A stretch of DNA of 64,000 nt from a bacterium (lineage in GTDB: Bacteria > Zhuqueibacterota > Zhuqueibacteria > Residuimicrobiales > Residuimicrobiaceae): positions 186,001 through 250,000 of the forward strand of contig JAKQNR010000009.1 in assembly GCA_029565685.1 (NCBI GenBank), written 5' to 3'. A model generated the notes under the pieces. It saw only the letters and a list, made by a program, of their open reading frames with translations, was not told the DNA's origin and ran no database searches. The translations under genes and the position numbers were made by a program. Positions 45,451 to 54,537 of the stretch are shown here, piece after piece (position 1 is the stretch's first letter; each line of letters begins with the position of its first letter).

Positions 45451-46308
45451 ATGGCAGAAGAGAGACGGCGCTGGACAGTCATCGACCTGTTGAAATGGAC
45501 CGCCGGTTATCTGCAAGAGAAGAAATTCGACCACGCCCGTCTGACCGCAGAACGCCTGTTATGCCATGTGCTCAACTGGCGCCGCGTCGATCTCTACCTT
45601 CAATTTGACCGGCCTCTTTCCGCCGACGAACTGACCGCCTTTAAACGCCTGCTGCAAAGACGTCTGACCCACGAACCCCTGCAATATATTGTTGGCGAAA
45701 GCGAATTTTTTTCTTTATCTTTTCTGGTGGGCCCGGGCGTGCTGATCCCCAGGCCGGAAACCGAGCTGCTGGTGGAAAAGGTGATCGAATTCGCCCGCCC
45801 CTCCGCCGGCTGCCGGATTCTGGATCTGGGCACAGGTTCCGGCTGCATCGCGATCAGCCTGGCCGTGCATCTGCCGCAGGCGCAAATCGTCGCCATCGAC
45901 CGATCGGCCAAAGCCCTGGAATTGGCACAGGCCAACGCCCGGCGCAACGGCGTAACGGACCGCATCGAATTTATATCCTGGGATTTCACCAGCCCCACGT
46001 CGCCGTTTACCGCCGCCTTTGACATCGTTGCCGCCAATCCGCCGTATATCCGTCAGAGCGACTATGAACGGCTGCCGAAGGAGATTAAAAACTTTGAACC
46101 CCCGGAGGCGCTGCTCGCTGGAACGGATGGACTGGACGGGTATCGCGCCATTCAACGCCGGCTGCGCCAATGGCTGAACCCGGGTGGTCGGGCTTTTCTC
46201 GAGATCGGAGCGGACCAGGCGGAAGAGATTCTTCACCTCTTTCCCCAGGCCGATCTGTTTCCCGATCTGGCCGGCCGTCAGCGCCTGGCGATCATCGAAC
46301 AGAGATAA
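45451..46308 (+). CDS. prmC: Release factor glutamine methyltransferase
   Basis: PrmC methylates the glutamine of the GGQ motif in release factors using S-adenosylmethionine. The 285-residue protein has an N-terminal helical domain (LTAERLLCHVLNWRRVDLYL), the SAM-binding motif RILDLGTGSGCIAISLA and the catalytic NPPY in DIVAANPPYIRQSDYERLP. The end (GRAFLEIGADQAEEIL) is typical of the HemK/PrmC family. It directly follows prfA and precedes the phosphohexomutase gene by 47 bases. Confidence 0.96.
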   Translation: MAEERRRWTVIDLLKWTAGYLQEKKFDHARLTAERLLCHVLNWRRVDLYLQFDRPLSADELTAFKRLLQRRLTHEPLQYIVGESEFFSLSFLVGPGVLIPRPETELLVEKVIEFARPSAGCRILDLGTGSGCIAISLAVHLPQAQIVAIDRSAKALELAQANARRNGVTDRIEFISWDFTSPTSPFTAAFDIVAANPPYIRQSDYERLPKEIKNFEPPEALLAGTDGLDGYRAIQRRLRQWLNPGGRAFLEIGADQAEEILHLFPQADLFPDLAGRQRLAIIEQR

Positions 46309-46355
46309 CCCCATTCGTTTTCCATTATATTTTACTCTTGAGAGGAACCGGTAGA

Positions 46356-48743
46356 ATGAAATCGGCCTTGGACGAAAAAGAAATCCTCGCCTATCTGGAG
46401 CAAGCGAGACGTGGGATCTCCACCTATTTAAGCAAGAATAAAAAGAAAATCCGGCCGGAGATCCTCATCAGTGCGGAGAAAAAAGTGCCGAAAAACCTGG
46501 AGAAATGGTTGCTGGACGAACAGGTCCACCGTCTTTCGCCGGGGACGCGCGAGGGGATCATCCGCGCGATTCAACAGAAACAATGGGCTCGTATCATCGA
46601 TGCGTTTATCGACGACATCGCCTTCGGCACCGGCGGCATCCGCGGGGTAGCGGCGTTCGCCGCCAAAGACGACGAATCAGAATTGGAGAGATTATATCAG
46701 GACGGCATTCAGGCGCCCATTCTCAAAGGCCCCAACACCATCAACGACATCGTATTGATGATTAAATCCACCGGCGTGGCCCAATACGCTGCACAGCACG
46801 GTCTGCATAAAATGGTGATCGGTTACGACAGCCGCATTCAGGGCCAGGCCTTTGCCGAGCTGATCGCCAAGATTTTTCTCACCGCAGGCATCCAGGTCTA
46901 TCTCTTCGACGAAGCCTGCCCCTATCCGGAGCTGACCTTCGCCATCCCCTATCTCGGGGCTGATTTCGGCATCCTCATCTCCGCCAGCCACAACGACCGC
47001 CGCTACAACGGCTACAAATTGTCCGCCAAGACCGGCGCTCAGTTCGAGAAAAAAGAACGCGACGTCATTTTTTATAAATTCATCTCCAAAGTGGATTTCA
47101 ACAACATCAAAATCGATTTCGACATCACCCGGCATGCATCCCGGTTGACCTTCATCGGCGGATCCACGCCTCTCAACCAGCGAAATTATTATGGACGCGA
47201 AAAGGATCTGATCGACATCCACCACGCCCACCGCGAGCACATCAACAGTTTCCTCCTCGATCCCGAGATGGTCACACGATACGCGCCGAAAGCACGGCTC
47301 GGATTTGCCGCGTACCACGGCGCCGGCCGCATCGCAGTGCCGGAGCTGCTGCACCATTTCAACTTTCACAACCTTCAAGTTATCAGTAAATTGAACTCCT
47401 TGGACGGCCGCTTCCCCTGCTTTGCTCTGGAACAGCAGCCGGATCCCGGCGATCCCATCGCCGCAGAGGTGGCAGTGCATGAATTCAAGCAGGAATACGG
47501 CGTCGAGGCGTTTCAAACAGTGGACATGATCATCGGCACCGATCCGGACGCGGACCGGGCGGGCTTCATCGTCAAGGTGCCGCCGAAGCAGATCGCCACC
47601 TACCGCCATATCAACAAAAAATCGAAACACCTCCACAGCGCTCTGAAAAAAGCCCTGCCCAACTATGTGAGCAGAGACGACTACAGCTGGCACCTGCTGG
47701 ACGCCGACAACGCCTGGACCCTGCTGCTCTGGTATCGCCTGTTCAAAGAAGCACAACTCAACGACGGCGTGTTTCCGGGCGCAGACACTAAATTCATCTC
47801 CCTGTCGCACATCACCTCGGACTCGATCACCCTGCTGGCGAAAAAGCACGGCCTGGGCGTGATCAAAACCTGGGTGGGATTCGGCTTTCTGGCCAATTCG
47901 GTCAATATGGTGTGGAGCGGCAAAAAGATCGAAAAGCTGCTCGACCGCTGGCGGCAGACGCCGGTCGTTAAAGTGAAAAACAAAAACGACCTCACCCCCT
48001 ACTTGGGCAAAAAGCTGTTCAAAGGCCAGGCGCACCCGGTACTGTTCAGCGCCGCGGATATGGACAGATATCCGCGAGCGTACAACTTGGCCACCCTGGA
48101 GCAGAGCAACGGCTTTAGCATCCTGGGGCCCAAGCCGCAACCCGGCGAGGTGTGGGGCAAAGGCGGCCATGTGCGCGATAAAGACGGAACCTTTGCAGCG
48201 ATCCTGCTCGCCGAGGTGCTGGCCTACGCCAAATCCATCGATCGCTCGTTCATCGAGCTGCTGGACGAAAAGATCTATTTGGACAAGGATATCGGCCTGT
48301 TCATCAACTATTATGAGCCGGAGCCCTATTGGGGTCAGTTTGAAGGCCCTGCCGGCCTGTCGAAAAAGATCCAGGTGCTGGAAAAAGTGGAAGAACTAGC
48401 CAAAGCCTGTCGAAAGGGAGAACGGCTGGTCCTGGCCAAGCACTATGCAGTCCGGTCCGTCGAAGCCTACCGGACCGGTAAATACGACGCCAACCACCGC
48501 TGGCGGCTGTACCCCTCCCTAGGCTATTACAACGGTTTTCCCGATGAGGGCATCCGTTTCTTCTTCCAAGACGAGCTGAACTATCTGACCGTGAGACCGT
48601 CGGGAACGTCGCAATGCCTGCGCTTTCATGTGCAACTGCGGATGACGGACGTGAACGCCGACAACCTCAACGCCAAGAAAAAAGAGGGCTATGAGCTGGC
48701 CCGTGAGCTGGTCGCCCGTATGCGCGAATGGGCAGGCGTATAA
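46356..48743 (+). CDS. Oversized phosphoglucomutase/phosphomannomutase-family enzyme
   Basis: This family interconverts sugar 1- and 6-phosphates. The start at 46356 follows AGAGGA and replaces a longer open frame from 46170 that overlaps prmC. Key motifs are all present: IAFGTGGIRG, the phosphoserine loop ISASHNDRRYNGYKLS (Ser211), the metal loop GTDPDADR (D396, D398, D400) and the C-terminal phosphate loop TVRPSGTSQ (near R748). At 795 residues it is longer than the usual 450-600. About 80-100 extra residues precede the first motif and over 100 extra lie between the metal and phosphate loops. The substrate cannot be read from this. It is probably cytoplasmic and supplies precursors for glycan synthesis or storage. 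Confidence 0.87.
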   Translation: MKSALDEKEILAYLEQARRGISTYLSKNKKKIRPEILISAEKKVPKNLEKWLLDEQVHRLSPGTREGIIRAIQQKQWARIIDAFIDDIAFGTGGIRGVAAFAAKDDESELERLYQDGIQAPILKGPNTINDIVLMIKSTGVAQYAAQHGLHKMVIGYDSRIQGQAFAELIAKIFLTAGIQVYLFDEACPYPELTFAIPYLGADFGILISASHNDRRYNGYKLSAKTGAQFEKKERDVIFYKFISKVDFNNIKIDFDITRHASRLTFIGGSTPLNQRNYYGREKDLIDIHHAHREHINSFLLDPEMVTRYAPKARLGFAAYHGAGRIAVPELLHHFNFHNLQVISKLNSLDGRFPCFALEQQPDPGDPIAAEVAVHEFKQEYGVEAFQTVDMIIGTDPDADRAGFIVKVPPKQIATYRHINKKSKHLHSALKKALPNYVSRDDYSWHLLDADNAWTLLLWYRLFKEAQLNDGVFPGADTKFISLSHITSDSITLLAKKHGLGVIKTWVGFGFLANSVNMVWSGKKIEKLLDRWRQTPVVKVKNKNDLTPYLGKKLFKGQAHPVLFSAADMDRYPRAYNLATLEQSNGFSILGPKPQPGEVWGKGGHVRDKDGTFAAILLAEVLAYAKSIDRSFIELLDEKIYLDKDIGLFINYYEPEPYWGQFEGPAGLSKKIQVLEKVEELAKACRKGERLVLAKHYAVRSVEAYRTGKYDANHRWRLYPSLGYYNGFPDEGIRFFFQDELNYLTVRPSGTSQCLRFHVQLRMTDVNADNLNAKKKEGYELARELVARMREWAGV

Positions 48744-48785
48744 AGCGGGCTTTTATCCGACAACCAATGGATAGCCTGCCCGCTT
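48743..48785 (+). terminator. Hairpin after the phosphohexomutase gene
   Basis: AAGCGGGC (48743-48750) pairs with GCCCGCTT (48778-48785), with an inner ATCC/GGAT stem. It overlaps the stop codon region and has no T-run, so it is a possible rather than a proven terminator. Confidence 0.4.
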
Positions 48786-48943
48786 GCTTGATTCAGGCCG
48801 GCCGCTCGAGACCTTTCCCTGCCTGCGTTAGTTTTTTATCAGACGATGCCATCAAACCAGGGCGGTGAGCCCTTGGGGATGATCCGGCGCATCACTCCCC
48901 AACACACCGCCCCATTGCTCCTTTGAAAAAAGGCAATCCCAAC

Positions 48944-51118
48944 ATGAAATCAGATGAAAAAAAATTCTCCTCTACGGCTGGCGACTGGTCAGCCCGCGTG
49001 CTGCCGCTGTTTCAAGATCACCCGCGGCTCACCTTCAAGGTTCAGGATATCGAACGCACGCTGCAGGTGGCGAAAAAAGAGCGCGTAGCTCTGCACAAAC
49101 AGCTGCGCGACCTGGTGCGCGCCGGCGAGATTATCAAGCTGCGCCAGAATCAATACGCTCTGGCGGCGCCGGCTGCCGAGGTTACCGGCGAACTGCGCGT
49201 CAATTCGCAAGGCTATGGATTCGTTCGCCTCGAGGACGAGCAGGAAGTTTTCATCAGTTCCAAAAACATGGGGCACGCTCTGCACAAGGACACCGTCCGT
49301 GTGCGTCTGCTGGCCGGCAAAATGGGCGAACACCCCGAAGGCCGGGTTCTGCAAGTGGTCAAGCGCGGCCGCACCAAGATCGTCGGCACCTTTCATCGAG
49401 CGCGACGCTATGCCTACGTGGTGCCGGACGATATCAAACTGCAAAAGGACATTCTGCTCAGTCCGACCGACACCGCTGAACTGGTGGATGGTCAAAAGCT
49501 GGTCGTCGCCATCGAAGCGTGGGAACACGATCAGCTGAATCCCCTGGGACAGATCGTCGAGATCCTCGGCCATCCGGAGGATCCCGGCGTGGACGTCGCC
49601 TCCATCGTCCACGGCTTTGACCTGGAGACCACCTTCTCCGCAGAGGTCACTCAAGCGGCGGAAGAACTTTCCGAGGTTCTCCCTGCTGCAGAGATAGCCC
49701 GCAGGGTGGACCTGCGCAATACCGTCACCTTCACCATCGATCCGGCGGATGCCAAAGACTTTGATGATGCCGTATCCCTGGAGGCGATGGAAAACGGCAA
49801 CTGGCTGCTGGGCGTGCATATCGCGGATGTCGGTTATTATGTGCAGCAGGGTTCCATCATCGATCGCGAGGCGCAGCAACGCGGCACCTCCATCTATCTG
49901 GTGGACCGCGTGATCCCCATGCTTCCGGAACGGCTCTCCAACAAACTGTGCAGCCTCACGCCCGGTGACGACAAACTCTGCTTCTCCGTGCGCATGCAGG
50001 TCACCCGCCAGGGTGAAGTGCTCTCCCACTCCTTTGACCGCAGCGTAATCCGCAGCCGCAAACGCTTTTCCTATGAAGAAGCGCAGCAGGTACTCGACGG
50101 CCGGCTGGCCAGCCCGTTCAGCGACGTTCTGCGCGACATGCGATCGCTGTCAAAAAATCTGATCGCTGCGAGAAAAAAACGGGGCGCGGTCGACTTTGAC
50201 AGCCTGGAGATCAAGGTCGTTCTCGACGAACAGGGCAAACCGGTCAAGCTGCAAAAACGGGAACGGCTGGATACCCACCGGCTTATCGAAGAGTTCATGC
50301 TGCTGGCCAATGTCGCCGTCGCTCGATTTGTGGGAGAGGAACTGGCGGAAAAATTCGATCAGCAACCGCCCTTTGTCTACCGGGTGCACGACAAACCCAG
50401 CCGCGCCGATGTGGAAGAACTGATGACGCTGGCAAAAGTGTTCGGCGTCGAAATGCAGCCGCCGAAACGGGTGACTCCGCACTATTTCCAGCGCCTGTCC
50501 GAACAGTTCGGGGCGCATCCGGCGGCTACGGTGCTGCAGAACGCCCTGCTGCGCACCATGACCAAAGCCAAGTACACCACCGCCAATGTCGGCCATTTCG
50601 GACTGGCCTATACCCATTACACCCACTTTACCTCGCCCATCCGCCGCTATCCGGATCTGATGGTGCACCGGCTGCTGCACCTCTATCAGACAAATCCGGA
50701 ACAGCCGGTCCATCGATCAGATTTAGAACGGCAGTGCCAGCTGGCCAGCGAAAACGAAATCCGCGCTCAAGAGGCGGAGCGCGCCTCTATTAAAATGAAA
50801 CAACTGGAATTTCTTGAAGCGCATATCGGTGAAGAGTACTCGGGTTTCATCTCCCGCATCGTGGGCTTTGGCCTCTTCGTCACTCTGCCGGATTTTCTGA
50901 TCGACGGGCTGGTCCATATTTCGGATTTAAAAGACGACTATTACATTTATGAAGCGAAAAAAGCCCAACTGACCGGCGAGCGCCGGGGAACCGTCTATCG
51001 GCTCGGTGACCCGGTGCGCATCGCTATCAGCCGGATCAATCGAAATGAACGTCTGATCGATTTCACCCTCATCGGAAAACTCGGGCCGACGAAGAAAAAT
51101 CGGAGAAAGAAAAGATGA
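48944..51118 (+). CDS. rnr: Ribonuclease R
   Basis: RNase R is a 3'-to-5' exoribonuclease that degrades structured RNA. The start at 48944 is preferred over a TTG at 48923; AAAAAAGG lies 11 bases upstream. The 724-residue product has an N-terminal winged-helix-like segment, cold-shock-like domains (LRVNSQGYGFVRLED, then IVGTFHRARRYAYVVPDD), the RNB catalytic domain with TIDPADAKDFDDAVSLE and YTHFTSPIRRYPDLMVHRLL, and a C-terminal S1 domain (EEYSGFISRIVGFGLFV). The four metal-binding aspartates of the RNB motif are present. The next gene overlaps its end (ATGA). Confidence 0.96.
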   Translation: MKSDEKKFSSTAGDWSARVLPLFQDHPRLTFKVQDIERTLQVAKKERVALHKQLRDLVRAGEIIKLRQNQYALAAPAAEVTGELRVNSQGYGFVRLEDEQEVFISSKNMGHALHKDTVRVRLLAGKMGEHPEGRVLQVVKRGRTKIVGTFHRARRYAYVVPDDIKLQKDILLSPTDTAELVDGQKLVVAIEAWEHDQLNPLGQIVEILGHPEDPGVDVASIVHGFDLETTFSAEVTQAAEELSEVLPAAEIARRVDLRNTVTFTIDPADAKDFDDAVSLEAMENGNWLLGVHIADVGYYVQQGSIIDREAQQRGTSIYLVDRVIPMLPERLSNKLCSLTPGDDKLCFSVRMQVTRQGEVLSHSFDRSVIRSRKRFSYEEAQQVLDGRLASPFSDVLRDMRSLSKNLIAARKKRGAVDFDSLEIKVVLDEQGKPVKLQKRERLDTHRLIEEFMLLANVAVARFVGEELAEKFDQQPPFVYRVHDKPSRADVEELMTLAKVFGVEMQPPKRVTPHYFQRLSEQFGAHPAATVLQNALLRTMTKAKYTTANVGHFGLAYTHYTHFTSPIRRYPDLMVHRLLHLYQTNPEQPVHRSDLERQCQLASENEIRAQEAERASIKMKQLEFLEAHIGEEYSGFISRIVGFGLFVTLPDFLIDGLVHISDLKDDYYIYEAKKAQLTGERRGTVYRLGDPVRIAISRINRNERLIDFTLIGKLGPTKKNRRKKR

Positions 51119-51819
51119 AAACCCTTCTGCTGAATAAAAAAGAGCTCTGCCGCGGCACCTGGGAGTTCACCCTGGCCAAACCCGCCGATACCGTTCACCA
51201 GGCAGGACAACACATCACAGTGAAACTGCCCCGTCTGCTCCATGAAGATCCCAAAGGCCCGCAGCGCACCTTCACCCTCGCCTCAGCGCCACACGAGGCC
51301 GACTGGCTGATCGCCACCCGCATGACCGGCAGTGGATTTAAAAAAACGCTCCTCGACCTGCCGCTGAACACGGAATTGGAGGTCCATGGCCCCATGGGAG
51401 CCCTGGTCCGTGATGAACGGTTCCCTGCACTGGTTTTTCTCGCCGGCGGCATCGGCATCACTCCGTTTCGCAGTATGGTGCAGGATCTCCATCACAAAGC
51501 CCTCAGCGTCGAGGCGCATCTCTTTTACGCCAACCGCAGCCTCGACTCCGCCGCTTATCACGATCTCTTCATCGGACTCGCAGGGCAAAGCTTTTTCGCC
51601 TATATTCCGACCCTCAATGACGAACCGGATGCAGCATGGCGTGGTGAACGCCGTATCCTGGGAATGGAGTTGCTACAGGCCCACCTCACCGAATTGGATG
51701 CCTATGCCTTCTATCTGTGCGGACCGCCGGGGCTGGTTACAGATCTGACTGCGCAGCTGCAGGGTGGGGGCGTGAACAAGGAAAGAATTTTCTCCGAATC
51801 CTTTTGGGGCTACCCCTGA
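51115..51819 (+). CDS. FAD/NAD(P)-binding oxidoreductase, ferredoxin-reductase type
   Basis: The 234-residue protein has the flavin-binding motif RTFTLAS, the nucleotide-binding GGIGITPFRSM and the C-terminal CGPPG, the core of ferredoxin-NADP reductase modules. No 2Fe-2S domain is fused to it. It could reduce flavins, ferredoxin or a partner protein; the sequence does not decide. The ATG overlaps the rnr stop by four bases (ATGA), so it is translated with rnr, an association with no obvious functional reason. Confidence 0.85.
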   Translation: MKTLLLNKKELCRGTWEFTLAKPADTVHQAGQHITVKLPRLLHEDPKGPQRTFTLASAPHEADWLIATRMTGSGFKKTLLDLPLNTELEVHGPMGALVRDERFPALVFLAGGIGITPFRSMVQDLHHKALSVEAHLFYANRSLDSAAYHDLFIGLAGQSFFAYIPTLNDEPDAAWRGERRILGMELLQAHLTELDAYAFYLCGPPGLVTDLTAQLQGGGVNKERIFSESFWGYP

Positions 51820-51838
51820 GGGCCGGCCCACAATCCGA

Positions 51839-51944
51839 CAGCCGGTAGAATATGAAACTGTGTAAACAGCCCACCGGCTGATCTAATTCGTTTGACAGGT
51901 GTCGCATTTTCAGGACACCTTTGCCTGCCCTGCTATCGGCAGGC
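51839..51944 (+). other. Three consecutive hairpins downstream of the oxidoreductase gene
   Basis: CAGCCGGT/ACCGGCTG (51839-51846 and 51873-51880), AGGTGTC/GACACCT (51897-51903 and 51914-51920) and GCCTGCC/GGCAGGC (51923-51929 and 51938-51944) form three perfect stems in a row. None ends in a long T-run. They lie before the subtilase promoter and may end or stabilise the rnr transcript, or be a small structured RNA. Confidence 0.5.
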
Positions 51945-52036
51945 GGCTGCGTCCGCCAACTTGACTTCCATCCTTCTGAAAAACATATTGTTATAAATTA
52001 TGTTGCTCCGCGTGCTCCTGTCTTTATCCGTATCAA

Positions 52037-52045
52037 TGGTATAAT
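52037..52045 (+). promoter_or_regulatory. Extended -10 promoter of the subtilase gene
   Basis: TGGTATAAT (52037-52045) is a perfect extended -10 element, TGn followed by TATAAT. No good -35 box lies upstream, as is usual for this class. The leader to the ATG at 52091 would be about 40 bases and includes AAGGAGG. Confidence 0.5.
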
Positions 52046-52090
52046 TTTTGTTGACTCTCCACTGCGCCAAGGAGGGAGAGTTTTTTAAGC

Positions 52091-54448
52091 ATGAAAAAGT
52101 TTGTGCTCTGGGCCCTGCTCATCTGCACTCGAGCCGGCATTGCTCAAATAATAGCCGAGACCAACGTGCGTGAGTTGACCGACCTCGCCGGCCGCTCCGG
52201 CATCAAAGCGGTGCAGGATCGCCGCATGGCGGAAACCTATCTCCAACTCAAGGGATGGGAAACTGCGGGCACGCTCGCAGGGGCGCGCTTTTTTCAGGTT
52301 CAGCGCATCTGGCAGAGCACGCCGGTGTACTATGTGGACATGAACCAACAGGCTGCGCAGACCGTGAGCACGCAAAAGCTGTGGCCAGGCGGCAGCAGCG
52401 GTGCGTCGCTGGATGGCAGCGGCATCGTCATCGGACTCTGGGACGGCAGCGGCATTTTGCTCCAGCATCAAGAGTATATAGGCAGGGCATGGCAAAAGGA
52501 CACACCGCCGCTGATCGGGCTGCACGGAACCCACATTGCCGGCACGCTGATCGCTTCAGGGAGGGAGCTCAGTGCCAAGGGCATGGCGCCCAACGCCGAG
52601 CTGGATGCCTATGATTGGAACAACGATGTTTCAGAGATGGCCCTGGCTGCTGCATCGGGCATGCTGCTGTCGACCTTTTGCTATGGCTATCTGGCAGGCT
52701 GGGCGCCTAATTACAGAGGCGATGGGAAATGGGCCTGGCTCGGAACGCCGGAGGTCAGCGCAGAGGAGGATTTTCTTTTCGGCTTTTACGATGAAAGCTG
52801 CCGTCAGCGCGATCACATCGCCTTTAACGCCCCGTACTTTTTGATGGTGATCGCTGCGGGCAATGACCGCGACGACGAAGGACCGGTGAGCGGCGAGGCC
52901 TACTGGGCGCGCGGCGTCTACGGCTGGACGCTGGACACCAGCTACCGCAAACCAGACGGCGATTACGACTGCATCACCGGGCCTGCGCTGTGCAAAAACG
53001 GCCTGACCATCGGCGCTGTGCGAGACCTGCCGAAGGGCTATGAACAGCCCAGCGGTGTGCTGATGACCGAATTCAGCGCTTGGGGTCCGACAGATGACGG
53101 ACGCATCAAACCGGATCTGGTGGCCAACGGCTCTGACCTGTATTCTACTTCCAACATCAGCCCCACTCATTATGCTGTACTCAGCGGCACCTCCATGTCC
53201 ACGCCGTCTGCCGCCGGCTCGCTGGCCCTGCTGCAGCAGCTGCACCGAAAGCTCACCGGCCGTTATCTGCGTTCCGCCACATTGAAGGCGATCGCGGTTC
53301 ATACTGCGGACGAGTGCGGACCGGACCCAGGCCCCGATTACTGTTTTGGCTGGGGCTTGCTCAACAGCTATGAGGCCAGCCGCCTGATCTTTCAAGACCA
53401 AACGTTGCCGAATTCGATCCTCGAAGAGACGCTGCTGCAGCAAGAACCCCTGCGGATACAGCTGCGCTCCGATGGTAAATCGCCGCTGAAATGCACCCTG
53501 GCGTGGACCGATCCAGCCGGCACGCCCTGTCTCAGGTCATTGGATTGTCTTTCCGCCATGTTGGTCAATGATCTCGATCTCCGTCTGCTGCGACAACGGG
53601 ATGCACGGGTGTTTTATCCCTGGGCCTTGAATCCGGATTTACCGGCCGCTGCCGCGGTGCAGCAGGACAATCATCGCGACAATGTTGAACAAATATTCAT
53701 CCAACAGCCCGAGGCCGGTCTGTACACCCTGTCCATCTCCCACAAGGGCGCCCTGCAGAACGGACAGCAACCGTTTTCGTTGTGCTGCACCGGCGCGGTT
53801 CCGGCTGAACGGCCGGCCATGCTTCGAGTGCGGCTGTTTCTGCAAGGCGCTTTTGACAGCGCCACCGGGCGGATGTCCCGCCGCCTGCAGGAGAGCAGCG
53901 CACTGGATACGAGTAGTCCCTATTCAGCGGACCCGCTCCGCCTCAACCGCCTGCCGGACGAATCCGTGGACTGGGTCCTGCTGCAACTGACCGCCGCTTC
54001 TGACACCCTGCCGGTGTTGAACCGGAGCGCCTTGGTGCGGCCGGACGGGATGCTGATCAATCCCTGGTCCGGCGAGAGTGAATGGGAACTGCCGGCAGGC
54101 GGCTATCGCCTGTCGCTTCACCATCGCAACCACCTGATGGTGCAAAGCGCCGCTCCGCTTACCCTGACCGCCGGGGATACAACCTTTTTCGATGCATCGG
54201 TCGGCCACGCGCTTGCCGGCGAAAACAGTACGGTGGAACTGGCGCCCGGAGTCTTCGGCCTCTGGGCCGGCGATCTCGATCAGGACAGCCGGATCGATCA
54301 GCACGACTATGAGATCTGGTATCAGGCAGCCTTGACCGCGCAGGAGGGCTATTGCGCCGCTGATGTGAATCTGGACGGCTTGGTGACGACCCTGGATTTG
54401 ACTCTACTCTATAATTCCCATCGATGTCTGAACCCTGCCCCTTTTTAA
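52091..54448 (+). CDS. Secreted subtilase (S8) with dockerin-like calcium-binding tail
   Basis: The 785-residue protein starts with a short signal peptide (MKKFVLWALLICTRAGIAQ). The S8 catalytic triad is complete: D118 in GLWDGSG, H145 in GLHGTHIAGT and S368 in LSGTSMSTPSAAG; N258 in IAAGND is the oxyanion residue. A beta-rich P-domain-like region follows the catalytic domain. The end carries two dockerin-type calcium loops, GDLDQDSRIDQHDYEIW and ADVNLDGLVTTLDLTLLY. Such tails either bind a cohesin partner or stabilise the secreted protein. No cohesin gene is visible here. It is a probable extracellular protease, transcribed from its own promoter. Confidence 0.92.
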   Translation: MKKFVLWALLICTRAGIAQIIAETNVRELTDLAGRSGIKAVQDRRMAETYLQLKGWETAGTLAGARFFQVQRIWQSTPVYYVDMNQQAAQTVSTQKLWPGGSSGASLDGSGIVIGLWDGSGILLQHQEYIGRAWQKDTPPLIGLHGTHIAGTLIASGRELSAKGMAPNAELDAYDWNNDVSEMALAAASGMLLSTFCYGYLAGWAPNYRGDGKWAWLGTPEVSAEEDFLFGFYDESCRQRDHIAFNAPYFLMVIAAGNDRDDEGPVSGEAYWARGVYGWTLDTSYRKPDGDYDCITGPALCKNGLTIGAVRDLPKGYEQPSGVLMTEFSAWGPTDDGRIKPDLVANGSDLYSTSNISPTHYAVLSGTSMSTPSAAGSLALLQQLHRKLTGRYLRSATLKAIAVHTADECGPDPGPDYCFGWGLLNSYEASRLIFQDQTLPNSILEETLLQQEPLRIQLRSDGKSPLKCTLAWTDPAGTPCLRSLDCLSAMLVNDLDLRLLRQRDARVFYPWALNPDLPAAAAVQQDNHRDNVEQIFIQQPEAGLYTLSISHKGALQNGQQPFSLCCTGAVPAERPAMLRVRLFLQGAFDSATGRMSRRLQESSALDTSSPYSADPLRLNRLPDESVDWVLLQLTAASDTLPVLNRSALVRPDGMLINPWSGESEWELPAGGYRLSLHHRNHLMVQSAAPLTLTAGDTTFFDASVGHALAGENSTVELAPGVFGLWAGDLDQDSRIDQHDYEIWYQAALTAQEGYCAADVNLDGLVTTLDLTLLYNSHRCLNPAPF

Positions 54449-54466
54449 AATGCGAACAAAATTCCC

Positions 54467-54495
54467 TTGCATTTGATGACAGCATTTTCTAATAT
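54467..54495 (+). promoter_or_regulatory. Candidate promoter of the outer-membrane protein gene
   Basis: TTGCAT (54467-54472), 17 bases and TAATAT (54490-54495). Both hexamers and the spacing are identical to those of the Rrf2 gene promoter at 61788-61816. A TATAAT overlaps at 54493-54498. Confidence 0.5.
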
Positions 54496-54537
54496 AATCA
54501 TTGAGTTTATCCAGTTTTGCCCCAGAACGGAGGGATC

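Noticed and set aside
46692..48170. A 492-residue minus-strand open frame opposite the phosphohexomutase
   Set aside because: Shadow of a gene with all catalytic motifs; no start signal.
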